A stretch of DNA of 28,134 bases from a bacterium. Lineage in GTDB: Bacteria > Bacillota > Bacilli > Lactobacillales > Streptococcaceae. A model generated the notes under the pieces. It was given only the letters and a program-made list of their open reading frames with translations. It was not told the DNA's origin and searched no databases. The stretch's first letter is position 1. Every line of letters begins with the position of its first letter. The stretch is from assembly GCA_905221385.1 (NCBI GenBank), contig CAJNCV010000018.1:1-28134 (forward strand), written 5' to 3'. This document shows positions 18,875 through 28,126 of the stretch, in pieces. Position numbers and translations under genes: made by a program.

Positions 18875-21800
18875 ATGTCAAGTAAGTTTGAAATCTTAAT
18901 GAATCAACTAGGAATCTCTGACCAACTGAAACAGGATTCTGCTCTCGTTGATGCAAGCATTGAGCGTGTTGTGGTTCATAAAATTAGTAAGATCTGGGAA
19001 TTTCATTTTGTATTTTCTAAAATTTTACCTATCGAAATCTTTTTAGAGTTAAAGAAAGGGTTGAGTGAGGAATTTTCTAAGACAGGGAATAAAGCTGTTT
19101 TCGAAATCAAGGCTCTCTCTCAGGAATTTTCAAATGAACTCTTGCAGGCCTACTATAGAGAGGCTTTTTCTGAAGGTCCATGTGCTAGTCAAGGATTTAA
19201 GTCTCTTTATCAGAACCTGCAAGTTCGTGCGGAGGGAAATCAGCTCTTTATTGAAGGTTCAGAGGCGATTGATAAGGAACACTTTAAGAAGAATCATCTT
19301 CCTAATCTAGCAAAGCAACTTGAAAAATTTGGTTTCCCAGCTTTTGTCTGCCAGATAGAAAAGAATGATGCCCTTACACAAGAGCAGGAGGAAGCCTTCC
19401 ATACGGAGAATGAGCAGATCGTTCAAGCTGCCAATGAAGAAGCTTTACGGGCTATGGAACAACTAGAACAAATGGCTCCTCCTCCAGTAGAAGAGAAACC
19501 AACCTTTGATTTTCAGGCTAAAAAGGCTGCGGCCAAGCCTAAACTAGATAAGGCTGAAGTTACCCAGATGATTGACGTGACGACTGAGGAAAATCGTCTG
19601 GTCTTTGAAGGTGTCGTTTTTGATGTGGAACATAAAGTGACCAGAACTGGTCGCGTTTTAATCAATTTTAAAATGACGGATTATAGTTCAAGTTTTTCAA
19701 TGCAAAAATGGGTTAAGAATGAAGAAGAAGCTCAGAAGTTTGACATCATTAAGAAGAATTCTTGGCTCAGAGTGCGTGGGAATGTGGAGATGAATAACTT
19801 CACACGCGATTTGACAATGAACGTGCAGGATGTGCAGGAAGTTGTTCACTATGAGCGGAAGGATTTGATTCCAGAAGGTGAGCGTCGGGTTGAGTTTCAT
19901 GCTCATACCAATATGTCGACCATGGATGCTTTACCAGAGGTTGAAGAAATCGTTGCGACAGCTGCTAAGTGGGGACACAAGGCGGTTGCCATTACGGACC
20001 ATGGGAATGTCCAGTCCTTCCCACACGGCTATAAGGCGGCTAAGAAAGCTGGAATCCAGCTGATCTATGGAATGGAAGCCAATATTGTAGAGGACCGTGT
20101 CCCTATCGTCTATAACGAAGTGGAGATGGATTTGTCAGAAGCGACCTATGTGGTTTTTGACGTGGAAACGACGGGGCTTTCAGCCATCTATAATGACTTG
20201 ATTCAGGTTGCGGCCTCTAAGATGTACAAGGGGAATGTCATTGCTGAATTTGATGAATTTATCAACCCAGGTCATCCCTTGTCAGCCTTTACTACAGAGT
20301 TGACTGGTATTACAGATGATCATGTCAAAAATGCCAAACCACTGGAACAAGTTTTGCAAGAATTCCAAGAATTCTGTAAGGACACAGTCCTAGTTGCCCA
20401 CAATGCCACCTTTGACGTTGGCTTTATGAATGCTAACTATCAGCGTCATGGTCTGCCTAAGATTAGCCAACCAGTTATTGATACGCTGGAGTTTGCTAGG
20501 AACCTCTATCCTGAGTATAAACGTCATGGTTTGGGGCCTTTGACTAAGCGTTTTGGTGTAGCACTTGAACACCATCACATGGCCAACTACGATGCGGAAG
20601 CTACTGGTCGTTTGCTTTTCATCTTTATCAAAGAGGTAGCAGAAAAACATGGTGTGACCAACCTAGCTAGACTAAACATTGATTTGATTAGTCCAGATTC
20701 TTATAAAAAAGCTCGGATCAAGCATGCGACTATTTATGTCAAGAATCAGGTAGGTCTAAAAAATATCTTTAAACTGGTTTCTTTGTCCAATACCAAGTAC
20801 TTTGAAGGAGTACCACGGATACCGAGAACAGTTCTAGATGCCCATCGAGAAGGATTGATTTTAGGGTCAGCTTGCTCTGAGGGTGAAGTTTTTGATGCTG
20901 TCGTTTCCCAAGGTGTGGATGCGGCGGTCGAGGTGGCCAAGTATTATGACTTTATCGAGGTCATGCCACCAGCCATCTATGCTCCCTTGATTGCTAAGGA
21001 GCAGGTTAAGGATATGGAGGAGCTCCAGACTATTATCAAGAGTTTGATAGAGGTTGGGGACCGTCTTGACAAGCCTGTTCTGGCTACAGGAAATGTCCAT
21101 TATATCGAACCAGAAGAAGAGATTTACCGTGAAATTATCGTCCGTAGTTTGGGGCAGGGGGCTATGATTAACAGAACCATCGGTCATGGTGAACATGCCC
21201 AACCAGCACCGCTACCGAAGGCTCATTTTAGAACGACCAATGAAATGTTGGATGAATTTGCATTCTTGGGAGAGGGACTGGCTCGTAAACTGGTTATTGA
21301 AAACACCAATGCCTTGGCAGATATCTTTGAACCTGTTGAGGTTGTTAAGGGTGACTTGTATACGCCTTTCATTGACAAGGCGGAAGAAACGGTCGCTGAG
21401 CTGACCTACAAGAAAGCTTTTGAAATTTATGGAAATCCGCTGCCAGATATCGTTGATTTGCGGATTGAAAAAGAATTAACTTCTATTCTGGGGAATGGAT
21501 TTGCCGTTATTTACCTGGCTTCCCAGATGCTGGTGCAACGTTCCAATGAACGGGGTTACTTGGTTGGTTCTCGTGGATCTGTCGGTTCCAGTTTCGTTGC
21601 GACTATGATTGGGATTACGGAGGTTAATCCTCTCTCTCCTCATTATGTTTGTAGTCAGTGTCAGTATAGTGAATTTATCACAGATGGTTCTTATGGTTCA
21701 GGATTTGATATGCCCAACAAGGACTGTCCAAAGTGTGGTCACAAACTCAGCAAAAATGGGCAGGATATTCCGTTCGAGACCTTCCTTGGTTTTGATGGAG

Positions 21801-23266
21801 ACAAGGTTCCCGATATTGACTTGAACTTCTCGGGAGAAGATCAGCCTAGCGCCCACTTGGATGTACGTGATATCTTTGGTGAGGAATATGCCTTCCGTGC
21901 GGGAACGGTTGGTACGGTGGCTGCTAAGACTGCTTATGGATTTGTAAAGGGCTATGAGAGAGATTATGGCAAGTTCTATCGTGATGCAGAGGTGGAACGC
22001 CTCGCTCAAGGTGCGGCTGGTGTCAAGCGGACTACAGGACAACACCCAGGGGGAATCGTTGTTATTCCTAACTACATGGATGTCTATGATTTTACGCCTG
22101 TCCAGTATCCAGCAGATGACGTGACGGCTGAATGGCAGACCACTCACTTTAACTTCCACGATATCGATGAGAACGTCCTCAAACTTGATGTACTAGGACA
22201 TGATGATCCGACCATGATTCGGAAATTGCAGGACTTGTCTGGGATTGACCCTAATGAAATTCCTATGGATGATGAAGGCGTGATGGCCCTCTTTTCTGGG
22301 ACGGATGTGTTAGGGGTGACTCCTGAGCAAATCGGAACACCGACAGGGATGTTAGGGATTCCAGAGTTTGGAACCAACTTTGTACGTGGGATGGTAGATG
22401 AGACGCATCCGACGACTTTTGCGGAATTGCTTCAGTTGTCTGGATTATCCCACGGTACCGATGTGTGGTTGGGAAATGCCCAAGATTTGATTAAGCAAGG
22501 AATTGCAGACCTATCAACCGTTATCGGTTGTCGGGACGACATCATGGTTTACCTCATGCATGCGGGTCTTGAACCTAAGATGGCCTTTACCATCATGGAA
22601 CGGGTGCGTAAGGGCTTGTGGTTGAAGATTTCCGAAGAGGAGAGAAATGGCTATATCGAAGCCATGAAGGCCAATAAGGTGCCAGAGTGGTATATCGAAT
22701 CCTGTGGAAAAATCAAGTATATGTTCCCAAAAGCCCATGCGGCAGCCTACGTTATGATGGCCTTGCGTGTAGCCTACTTCAAGGTTTACCATCCCATTTA
22801 TTATTACTGTGCTTACTTCTCTATCCGCGCCAAGGCTTTTGATATCAAGACTATGGGTGCGGGCTTGGATGCCATCAAGCGCAGAATGGCAGAAATCGCT
22901 GAAAAACGCAAGAACAATGAAGCCTCTAATGTGGAGATTGACCTCTATACAACTCTTGAGATTGTCAATGAAATGTGGGAACGTGGTTTCAAGTTTGGAA
23001 AACTCGATCTCTACCGTAGTCAGGCGACAGAGTTCCTCATTGATGGGGATACCCTCATTCCGCCATTTGTAGCAATGGATGGTCTGGGAGAGAACGTTGC
23101 CAAGCAGTTGGTGCGTGCGCGTGAAGAGGGAGAATTCCTCTCTAAAACCGAACTCCGCAAGCGTGGTGGACTTTCCTCAACTTTGGTTGAAAAGATGGAT
23201 GAAATGGGGATTCTCGGCAATATGCCAGAGGATAACCAGCTCAGTTTGTTTGATGAGTTGTTCTAA
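18875..23266 (+). CDS. polC: DNA polymerase III alpha subunit, Gram-positive type (PolC)
   Basis: The 1463-residue replicative polymerase is the usual length for streptococcal PolC. Domains in order: N-terminal domain and OB fold (about 1-330); PHP domain starting at EFHAHTNMS with metal-type His342 and His344; an inserted 3'-5' proofreading exonuclease with Asp429-x-Glu431 (FDVETTGL), AHNATFD and the YDAEATGRL segment; the second half of PHP; a zinc finger (CSQC ... CPKC); the polymerase core with catalytic Asp980 and Asp982 (PDIDLNFS); and a C-terminal beta-clamp-binding motif QLSLF (1455-1459). GAGG lies 8 nt before the ATG. All key residues are present. The gene has its own promoter and terminator, and marks the core-genome flank of the accessory operon that follows. 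Confidence 0.99.
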   Translation: MSSKFEILMNQLGISDQLKQDSALVDASIERVVVHKISKIWEFHFVFSKILPIEIFLELKKGLSEEFSKTGNKAVFEIKALSQEFSNELLQAYYREAFSEGPCASQGFKSLYQNLQVRAEGNQLFIEGSEAIDKEHFKKNHLPNLAKQLEKFGFPAFVCQIEKNDALTQEQEEAFHTENEQIVQAANEEALRAMEQLEQMAPPPVEEKPTFDFQAKKAAAKPKLDKAEVTQMIDVTTEENRLVFEGVVFDVEHKVTRTGRVLINFKMTDYSSSFSMQKWVKNEEEAQKFDIIKKNSWLRVRGNVEMNNFTRDLTMNVQDVQEVVHYERKDLIPEGERRVEFHAHTNMSTMDALPEVEEIVATAAKWGHKAVAITDHGNVQSFPHGYKAAKKAGIQLIYGMEANIVEDRVPIVYNEVEMDLSEATYVVFDVETTGLSAIYNDLIQVAASKMYKGNVIAEFDEFINPGHPLSAFTTELTGITDDHVKNAKPLEQVLQEFQEFCKDTVLVAHNATFDVGFMNANYQRHGLPKISQPVIDTLEFARNLYPEYKRHGLGPLTKRFGVALEHHHMANYDAEATGRLLFIFIKEVAEKHGVTNLARLNIDLISPDSYKKARIKHATIYVKNQVGLKNIFKLVSLSNTKYFEGVPRIPRTVLDAHREGLILGSACSEGEVFDAVVSQGVDAAVEVAKYYDFIEVMPPAIYAPLIAKEQVKDMEELQTIIKSLIEVGDRLDKPVLATGNVHYIEPEEEIYREIIVRSLGQGAMINRTIGHGEHAQPAPLPKAHFRTTNEMLDEFAFLGEGLARKLVIENTNALADIFEPVEVVKGDLYTPFIDKAEETVAELTYKKAFEIYGNPLPDIVDLRIEKELTSILGNGFAVIYLASQMLVQRSNERGYLVGSRGSVGSSFVATMIGITEVNPLSPHYVCSQCQYSEFITDGSYGSGFDMPNKDCPKCGHKLSKNGQDIPFETFLGFDGDKVPDIDLNFSGEDQPSAHLDVRDIFGEEYAFRAGTVGTVAAKTAYGFVKGYERDYGKFYRDAEVERLAQGAAGVKRTTGQHPGGIVVIPNYMDVYDFTPVQYPADDVTAEWQTTHFNFHDIDENVLKLDVLGHDDPTMIRKLQDLSGIDPNEIPMDDEGVMALFSGTDVLGVTPEQIGTPTGMLGIPEFGTNFVRGMVDETHPTTFAELLQLSGLSHGTDVWLGNAQDLIKQGIADLSTVIGCRDDIMVYLMHAGLEPKMAFTIMERVRKGLWLKISEEERNGYIEAMKANKVPEWYIESCGKIKYMFPKAHAAAYVMMALRVAYFKVYHPIYYYCAYFSIRAKAFDIKTMGAGLDAIKRRMAEIAEKRKNNEASNVEIDLYTTLEIVNEMWERGFKFGKLDLYRSQATEFLIDGDTLIPPFVAMDGLGENVAKQLVRAREEGEFLSKTELRKRGGLSSTLVEKMDEMGILGNMPEDNQLSLFDELF

Positions 23267-23275
23267 AAAAAAAAT

Positions 23276-23306
23276 AACAGACGGACAAATATTGTCCATC
23301 TGTTTT
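23276..23306 (+). terminator. Terminator of polC
   Basis: AACAGACGGACAA (23276-23288) pairs with TTGTCCATCTGTT (23292-23304) with one mismatch and a 3-nt loop. Nine A precede it and T residues follow. The downstream arm also supplies the -35 of the next operon, so the two signals are fused. Confidence 0.85.
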
Positions 23307-23320
23307 GTTATACTTATAGT
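23292..23320 (+). promoter_or_regulatory. Promoter of the DnaA-like / WYL / DUF262 operon
   Basis: TTGTCC (23292-23297), 17 bp, TATAGT (23315-23320). The -35 lies inside the polC terminator arm. The ribosome binding site AGAGG lies about 8 nt before the ATG at 23345. Another -10 reading (TATAAA at 23320) is possible. Confidence 0.5.
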
Positions 23321-23324
23321 ATAA
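23308..23324. promoter_or_regulatory. Dyad operator over the promoter of the defence-like operon
   Basis: TTATACT-TAT-AGTATAA is a perfect inverted repeat with 7-bp arms around 3 bp, lying directly on the -10. A dimeric repressor would occlude the promoter. The second gene of the operon encodes an HTH-WYL protein, the obvious candidate, giving autoregulation as known for BrxR and CapW-type regulators. Confidence 0.55.
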
Positions 23325-23344
23325 AAGAAAAAGAGGTTTAAACG

Positions 23345-23863
23345 ATGAACAATACAGGCTTAGATAATAAATATCAATTTGAAAATTTTGTAGAAAAAGA
23401 TGGTAATGCTTTAGCAAAGAAAGAAGCCTTAGAAGTAGTAAAGAACTTAGGCTTAAAATACAATCCATTTTATATTTATGGGGAATCGGGTTCAGGAAAA
23501 ACACATCTCCTGCAAGCAATTGGAAATAAGGTTCTTGAGAATAATCCAGAAAAGCGAGTAAAATATATTTCTGCCGAAAACTTATTAGAAAATGAGTTAG
23601 AAATACAAAAAGTTAGAGGTGAAGAGTTAGATCTTCTACTAGTAGATGATATTCAGATATTGGGAGAAAAAGATGATATGATTCAAGAAAAATTTTTTAA
23701 TCTTTTTAATTCTCAACATTATATGAATAAACAAATGGTTTTCTCTAGTGACACTGAACCAGATCAATTGGAAAATGTACCTTCTAGTTTGATTGTGCGT
23801 TTTAAATGGGGGATGACAGCTTCTCTAACATCGCTTGAAAATAATAAGAAGGACTGCAAATGA
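23345..23863 (+). CDS. Short DnaA-type AAA+ ATPase without a DNA-binding domain
   Basis: The 172-residue protein resembles the first part of domain III of the initiator DnaA. It has FENFV at 12-16, NPFYIYGESGSGKTHLL (Walker A 46-53), HLLQAIGNKV, Walker B LLLVDDIQIL (97-106), sensor-1 FSSD (133-136) and a box-VII-like VRFKWGM with a candidate arginine finger Arg152. It stops soon after this, so the lid, sensor 2 and DNA-binding domain IV of DnaA are absent; it is not the chromosomal initiator. Its stop overlaps the next ATG (ATGA), which argues that the short form is natural, not a truncation. An ATP switch that binds DnaA or another AAA+ partner, or that loads the downstream proteins on DNA, is inference. 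Confidence 0.8.
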   Translation: MNNTGLDNKYQFENFVEKDGNALAKKEALEVVKNLGLKYNPFYIYGESGSGKTHLLQAIGNKVLENNPEKRVKYISAENLLENELEIQKVRGEELDLLLVDDIQILGEKDDMIQEKFFNLFNSQHYMNKQMVFSSDTEPDQLENVPSSLIVRFKWGMTASLTSLENNKKDCK

Positions 23864-24810
23864 ATGATCAAGAGAGACTACTAACAATTTTTTTACGTTT
23901 ACAGTTAGGTGCTTCACTAGGAAAAAAGCAACTGGCTCAGGAATTTGAGGTTAGTGAAAAGACGATACAGAGAGATTTTTCGCTACTCCGTGATATTTTA
24001 TCTAGTAACACCAGTTATAGTGGAGATTTGCTTTATAACCGTAAGACGAATAAGTATTGTTTAGCAAGTAAGTCAGTTTTTAATAAAAAGGATATTCTCG
24101 TTATTTCAAAGATTTTATTGGAAAATCGAGCACTGAACAGACCAGAAATTGATAGCTTACTAAACAATTTACTGGTCTTGGTTCCCCGTGATGATCAGAA
24201 AGAAATTGAACAGATTATTGGTAGTGAAAAGCTTAATTATGCTCCCTTAACGGATCAACAAAATAGAATAGAGAAAATTTGGAATTTATCAGAAGCTATT
24301 TTGCATGAACAGGTTCTAGATATTATCTATCAAAAACCTTATTCTGAGTCTTCTAAGAGGCAGACTGTTTTGCCAGTCTCTCTTTACTATGATAGTCATT
24401 ATTTCTATCTGGTTGTTTACCAGTTGAAACATGCTACTTATATTACTTTAAGAGTAGACCGTATCCAGTCATGGTCTCTTAGTGGTATAGAGAAACCCTC
24501 TATTTCTTATCGAGATAAATTTAGAGATGGTGATATTCGTAACGAGAGAGTAGATGCTTTTATCGGGAAGAAAATCAGTATTGAAATCGAGTATTTGTAC
24601 GATCCGACGATTGTGATGAATCAATTTCCAAATGCAAAAATAGTTGGGAAAAATGGCGATTGGACTCATTTTCAGTTTGAAAGTCAGCATACACCGGGGC
24701 TTAAACGCTGGTTGCTGGGACAAGGGGAAGCAGTTACTGTTTTATCTCCTCGGATTTTAGTAGAGGATATGAAGCAAACAGTTCAAGAAATGATAGATAA
24801 ATATAGATGA
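23860..24810 (+). CDS. HTH-WYL-WCX transcriptional regulator
   Basis: The 316-residue predicted ligand-responsive DNA-binding protein has an N-terminal DeoR-like winged helix (about 5-70, recognition segment VSEKTIQRDFSLLRDI at 31-46). The WYL domain (about 143-208) contains LPVSLYYDSHYFYLVVY and LRVDRI, and a C-terminal WCX domain ends at the terminus (RWLLGQGEAVTVLSP). The architecture is that of BrxR, CapW and PafBC-type regulators, which often control anti-phage operons. It overlaps the previous gene by 4 nt and is 7 nt from the next, so it is co-expressed with its likely targets. The dyad at 23308 is a plausible operator. Family is firm; target and ligand are inferred. Confidence 0.9.
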   Translation: MNDQERLLTIFLRLQLGASLGKKQLAQEFEVSEKTIQRDFSLLRDILSSNTSYSGDLLYNRKTNKYCLASKSVFNKKDILVISKILLENRALNRPEIDSLLNNLLVLVPRDDQKEIEQIIGSEKLNYAPLTDQQNRIEKIWNLSEAILHEQVLDIIYQKPYSESSKRQTVLPVSLYYDSHYFYLVVYQLKHATYITLRVDRIQSWSLSGIEKPSISYRDKFRDGDIRNERVDAFIGKKISIEIEYLYDPTIVMNQFPNAKIVGKNGDWTHFQFESQHTPGLKRWLLGQGEAVTVLSPRILVEDMKQTVQEMIDKYR

Positions 24811-24817
24811 GGATAAA

Positions 24818-26128
24818 ATGAGTATTCAATTTACTTCTAAAAAGGTTGGAGAACTACTGAAAGAAGGGAAATTGCGGATTCCTTCTTATCAAAGACCTTA
24901 TAAATGGAACAGAAAACATATCCGTAATCTTTTTTATGATTTACGAGATGCTATGGGGAAAAAGGAATATCAGATTGGCTCCGTTATCTTACATAAAAAT
25001 GATGGATACTTAGATATTGTCGATGGACAGCAACGGCTAATTTCAATTTCTTTGTTTCTTCATTTATTAGATGATTTAGAGAATTATAAGGGTGCTAATC
25101 AACTGTTGAGTGCTGAATTTGGAGAGCTATCTTGCTATCATGCGAGTGAAAATTATAATGAGTGGAAAAATTTGACTCAATTAGTTGGGGAAAATCAGGC
25201 AAAAGATATTTGCAACTTTTTATTGGAAAATTGTTCTGTCTCCGTGATTACTATGCCACAGGAACGATTATCTGAAGCCTTTCAGTTATTTGATTCTCAG
25301 AATAATCGTGGAAAATCTTTAGAACCTCATGATTTGCTCAAAGCCTATCATCTTCGCAAGCAAGATTCAGAAGATGAAAAGATTGTTGAAAAGTGGGAGC
25401 AATTTGTAGAAGATAAAGATTTAAGTCTCAAAGAGTTGTTTGATAAACATCTTTTCCGTATGAGACGTTGGTCTCGAGGAGAGACAGGATTGACAAACAA
25501 GCGTTATGGTTCTTATCTCCGTTTTACAGAGGATTTTATTGACGATTTTAAAGGCGTTGATTTGAATCAGAACTTTCCATATCTAGAATTGTATCGTCAT
25601 ATTGAAAAACTCCCCATGTCCATTACTATGCCAATCATTGATGGAAGTAAATTTTTTGAGTATATTGAATCTGCTCATGGAACTATTAAAGAACATAAAG
25701 ATTTTTTAAATGCAGAGTTAGGATTTTCTGATGAACCTGAAGGGGAAGAAAAAAATGTAGCTTACCCAAAAGGTATGTTGAACATTTACAATAGCTCAAA
25801 GGGGCGCTACCTCAAGTGTCACAATATATTCCTAAATATTTGCTCGCTTTTTGCAGATAGATTTGGAAAAGATGAGCTATCAAAGGAGATAGTAGAGACC
25901 TTGTTTATTTGGTCTTACTACCCTCGAGTTAAATCTAAAGCCATATATGATGCGACGGTTGGGAACTATGCTGCTGGTGGAAGGTTTAGACAAAAAGAGG
26001 TTCAAAAGCTATTTCAACTTTTATCTCATGCCGTCACTCCGAATGATTTCATGATCAAGATAGATAGAGAGCTATTTGAAAATTATACTGTGGACAAGAT
26101 TATAGAAGAGGAAAAAGATAAATGTTAG
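24818..26128 (+). CDS. DUF262 protein, GmrS-like, without nuclease domain
   Basis: The 436-residue protein belongs to the DUF262 (ParB/sulfiredoxin-fold NTPase) family, the GmrS half of GmrSD restriction enzymes. It has IPSYQRPYKW (21-30), the family motif DGQQR (69-73) and FDSQNNRGKSLEPHDLLKA (about 157-176, the N-x-RG...DLLKA box). The C-terminal half is helical-looking and lacks the His-containing HNH motif of DUF1524, so it should not cut DNA itself. The ribosome binding site GAGGA overlaps the previous stop. The last 7 nt overlap the next gene, so the two DUF262 proteins are likely made in equal amounts and may form a complex. The nucleotide-dependent sensing role is inferred from GmrS. 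Confidence 0.87.
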   Translation: MSIQFTSKKVGELLKEGKLRIPSYQRPYKWNRKHIRNLFYDLRDAMGKKEYQIGSVILHKNDGYLDIVDGQQRLISISLFLHLLDDLENYKGANQLLSAEFGELSCYHASENYNEWKNLTQLVGENQAKDICNFLLENCSVSVITMPQERLSEAFQLFDSQNNRGKSLEPHDLLKAYHLRKQDSEDEKIVEKWEQFVEDKDLSLKELFDKHLFRMRRWSRGETGLTNKRYGSYLRFTEDFIDDFKGVDLNQNFPYLELYRHIEKLPMSITMPIIDGSKFFEYIESAHGTIKEHKDFLNAELGFSDEPEGEEKNVAYPKGMLNIYNSSKGRYLKCHNIFLNICSLFADRFGKDELSKEIVETLFIWSYYPRVKSKAIYDATVGNYAAGGRFRQKEVQKLFQLLSHAVTPNDFMIKIDRELFENYTVDKIIEEEKDKC

Positions 26129-28026
26129 AAACACATATAAGCTTATCAGTTAATCGTTTGTTAAATGAAGATACCTATGCCATTCCTCTTTATCAGAGAA
26201 ATTTTGCCTGGACTTATGATGAAATTGAACAGTTATTGAATGATGTAGCAGATGCTTTTCAAGAAAATAGAGACAATTATTATATTGGAACATTAGTCGT
26301 TAATAAAGAGAAAGATCTTTTCAAAATCATAGATGGGCAACAACGAACAACAGCCCTTAATTTGATTGCCTTAGCTTTGAAGCATGAGTTTGGTTTTGAT
26401 AGATTGAAAGCTGTCAATCTTACCTTTCCAGCTCGGAAGAAATCAAATAAGAATATTCAAAAGCTATTTACCAAGCAAGAAATTTCAGAGGGCGATGAAA
26501 ATGAGCTGACTAGAGGTTACGGATATGCTAAAGACGCATTGAAAAAAGTGCTAGAGGAGCGCGAACTTAATCTTCAGTCTTTCGTTGATTATTTTTTTGA
26601 GAATGTCATCATTTTTCGGAGTATACTTCCTGAAGACTTAGATTTGAATCTTTATTTCGAACGTTTCAACTCTCGAGGCGAACAACTAGAAGCTCATGAA
26701 ATCCTTAAGGCACAAATGATGTCTAAATTTGGTGAAGATCAAGAAATGGCTCAAAAGTTTGCAAGGATTTGGGATGCCTGTGCAGAGTTTGATAAGCCGG
26801 TAATTAATGCATTTACAAAAAAAGCAAAGAAAAAGCATCATGATGCAGAGAGAGAAAAAATATTTCCCTTGAAGTGGATTAAAGGAAATAATTATCAGAA
26901 TAGCTTTCTTTTAAATATCGATGAGTTCTTAAGTCAAATAGAAGTTCAATCAACTAATAAGAAATCTTTATTATCTAGTATAGAAAATAAAGAATCTACA
27001 ACAGTTCAAGTAATATCACATACGAATGAAGTGGAAAAATACAGAACGATTATAAACTTTGAAACATTTTTATATTTCGTTTATTATATAACATTTGGTA
27101 ATGTATCTCCTTCTGATATACAGCTAGATGACAAGAAATTATTAGAAACATTTGAAAATATAACTAGTGTTAATACAAGTATAGAGGATGTTACATTATT
27201 TATTAGGAATTTATTGAAATTAAAATTTATATTTGATAATTTGGTTGTACGAATGTCACAAGAGACTAACAATAGAAGACAAGAAAATGATTGGTTTTTG
27301 CAAAAAGTTTATCGAAATGATTATAATAACAAAACTGGAGGAGATCTATATGTTCAATATTATTATGATAAAAATTCTTTTGAAAAGTTCAATGATGATA
27401 TTTTAATGCTCCAATCTATGTTCGCTGTAACCTTCACTGCTAATCGTGATAGTCGTTGGTTATATGAGATTTTACAATTTCTCTTCAGACATATTGAAGA
27501 ACTAAATGATCAAGAATTTGGTGCTCATTTTAAAGAATTTCTAGAAAAAATGGCAGTGACGTATGCAGAAGAAAGATTTTTTACTGAGGATAGAAGAATT
27601 AAGAAATATGGTGCAATTCCTGTTTATGCTTTTAATTTTGTAGATTATGTTTTATGGAAAAATCGTGAAGAATTAAAGAAAGCATACGATGTTAAGTTTG
27701 AAGATTTCAAATTTGCTTATCGTCGCTCCATAGAACATTGGTTTCCACAACATCCAAATAATGATGAAAGAGTTGAAAAGATTGATGATAAATTTTTGCA
27801 CTCTTTTGGGAATCTTTGTATCATTACAGATAGTCAAAATTCGAAGTTTGGAAATTTAGTTCCAAGTGCAAAGTATAAACAGTGGGAAGGAATTTTTAAT
27901 CGCCAGAGTTTAAAATTACAGATGATGGCAGACGTAACGGTAAAGAATGATAAATGGGGTATTCGTGAGATTCAATCTATGGGAAAAGAAGTGGAAAGAT
28001 ATGTACACGACTTTTGTTTTAGTTAA
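26122..28026 (+). CDS. DUF262-DUF1524 protein, GmrSD-like modification-dependent nuclease
   Basis: The 634-residue protein is a candidate single-chain type IV restriction enzyme. The N-terminal DUF262 domain has IPLYQRNFAW (21-30), DGQQRTT (71-77) and FERFNSRGEQLEAHEILKAQ (about 178-197). The C-terminal DUF1524 domain has the His-Me finger pattern EHWFPQH (catalytic-type His539) followed by FGNLCIIT (Asn564) and QNSKFGN (Asn573). The middle (about 270-480) is unassigned. In GmrSD the two halves recognise and cut DNA with glucosylated hydroxymethylcytosine; SspE and BrxU share the two domains. It overlaps the preceding DUF262 gene by 7 nt and is followed by a terminator. The target modification cannot be read from sequence. 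AT-rich codon use suggests acquisition by transfer. Confidence 0.87.
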   Translation: MLETHISLSVNRLLNEDTYAIPLYQRNFAWTYDEIEQLLNDVADAFQENRDNYYIGTLVVNKEKDLFKIIDGQQRTTALNLIALALKHEFGFDRLKAVNLTFPARKKSNKNIQKLFTKQEISEGDENELTRGYGYAKDALKKVLEERELNLQSFVDYFFENVIIFRSILPEDLDLNLYFERFNSRGEQLEAHEILKAQMMSKFGEDQEMAQKFARIWDACAEFDKPVINAFTKKAKKKHHDAEREKIFPLKWIKGNNYQNSFLLNIDEFLSQIEVQSTNKKSLLSSIENKESTTVQVISHTNEVEKYRTIINFETFLYFVYYITFGNVSPSDIQLDDKKLLETFENITSVNTSIEDVTLFIRNLLKLKFIFDNLVVRMSQETNNRRQENDWFLQKVYRNDYNNKTGGDLYVQYYYDKNSFEKFNDDILMLQSMFAVTFTANRDSRWLYEILQFLFRHIEELNDQEFGAHFKEFLEKMAVTYAEERFFTEDRRIKKYGAIPVYAFNFVDYVLWKNREELKKAYDVKFEDFKFAYRRSIEHWFPQHPNNDERVEKIDDKFLHSFGNLCIITDSQNSKFGNLVPSAKYKQWEGIFNRQSLKLQMMADVTVKNDKWGIREIQSMGKEVERYVHDFCFS

Positions 28027-28028
28027 TT

Positions 28029-28056
28029 AAAAACAAGCTTTATTAGGCTTGTTTTT
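28029..28056 (+). terminator. Terminator of the defence-like operon
   Basis: A perfect 10-bp stem AAAAACAAGC / GCTTGTTTTT (28029-28038 and 28047-28056) with an 8-nt loop. It starts 2 nt after the stop codon and is nearly symmetrical, so it could work in both directions. Confidence 0.85.
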
Positions 28057-28077
28057 AAATTATGTGACTATTAGTCC

Positions 28078-28126
28078 GTCTCGCTCCGTAAGGTGCGAGA
28101 CAAATAAACCACCCGCTATGCGGGTG
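28078..28126. other. Two adjacent GC-rich hairpins, possible IS200/IS605-type end
   Basis: First hairpin: GTCTCGC/GCGAGAC (28078-28084, 28095-28101) continuing through a T-T mismatch into CC/GG closed by a GTAA tetraloop. Second hairpin: CACCCGC/GCGGGTG (28110-28116, 28120-28126) with loop TAT. Neither is followed by a T-run, so they do not look like terminators. Imperfect subterminal hairpins are typical of IS200/IS605 transposons, which are common in these streptococci, but no transposase is visible because the window ends at 28134. A structured RNA or an island-boundary repeat is also possible. Confidence 0.35.

Noticed and set aside
23345..23863. The chromosomal initiator gene dnaA
   Set aside because: Far too short, lacks domains I, II, IIIB and IV, and no dnaN or dnaA-box cluster is beside it.
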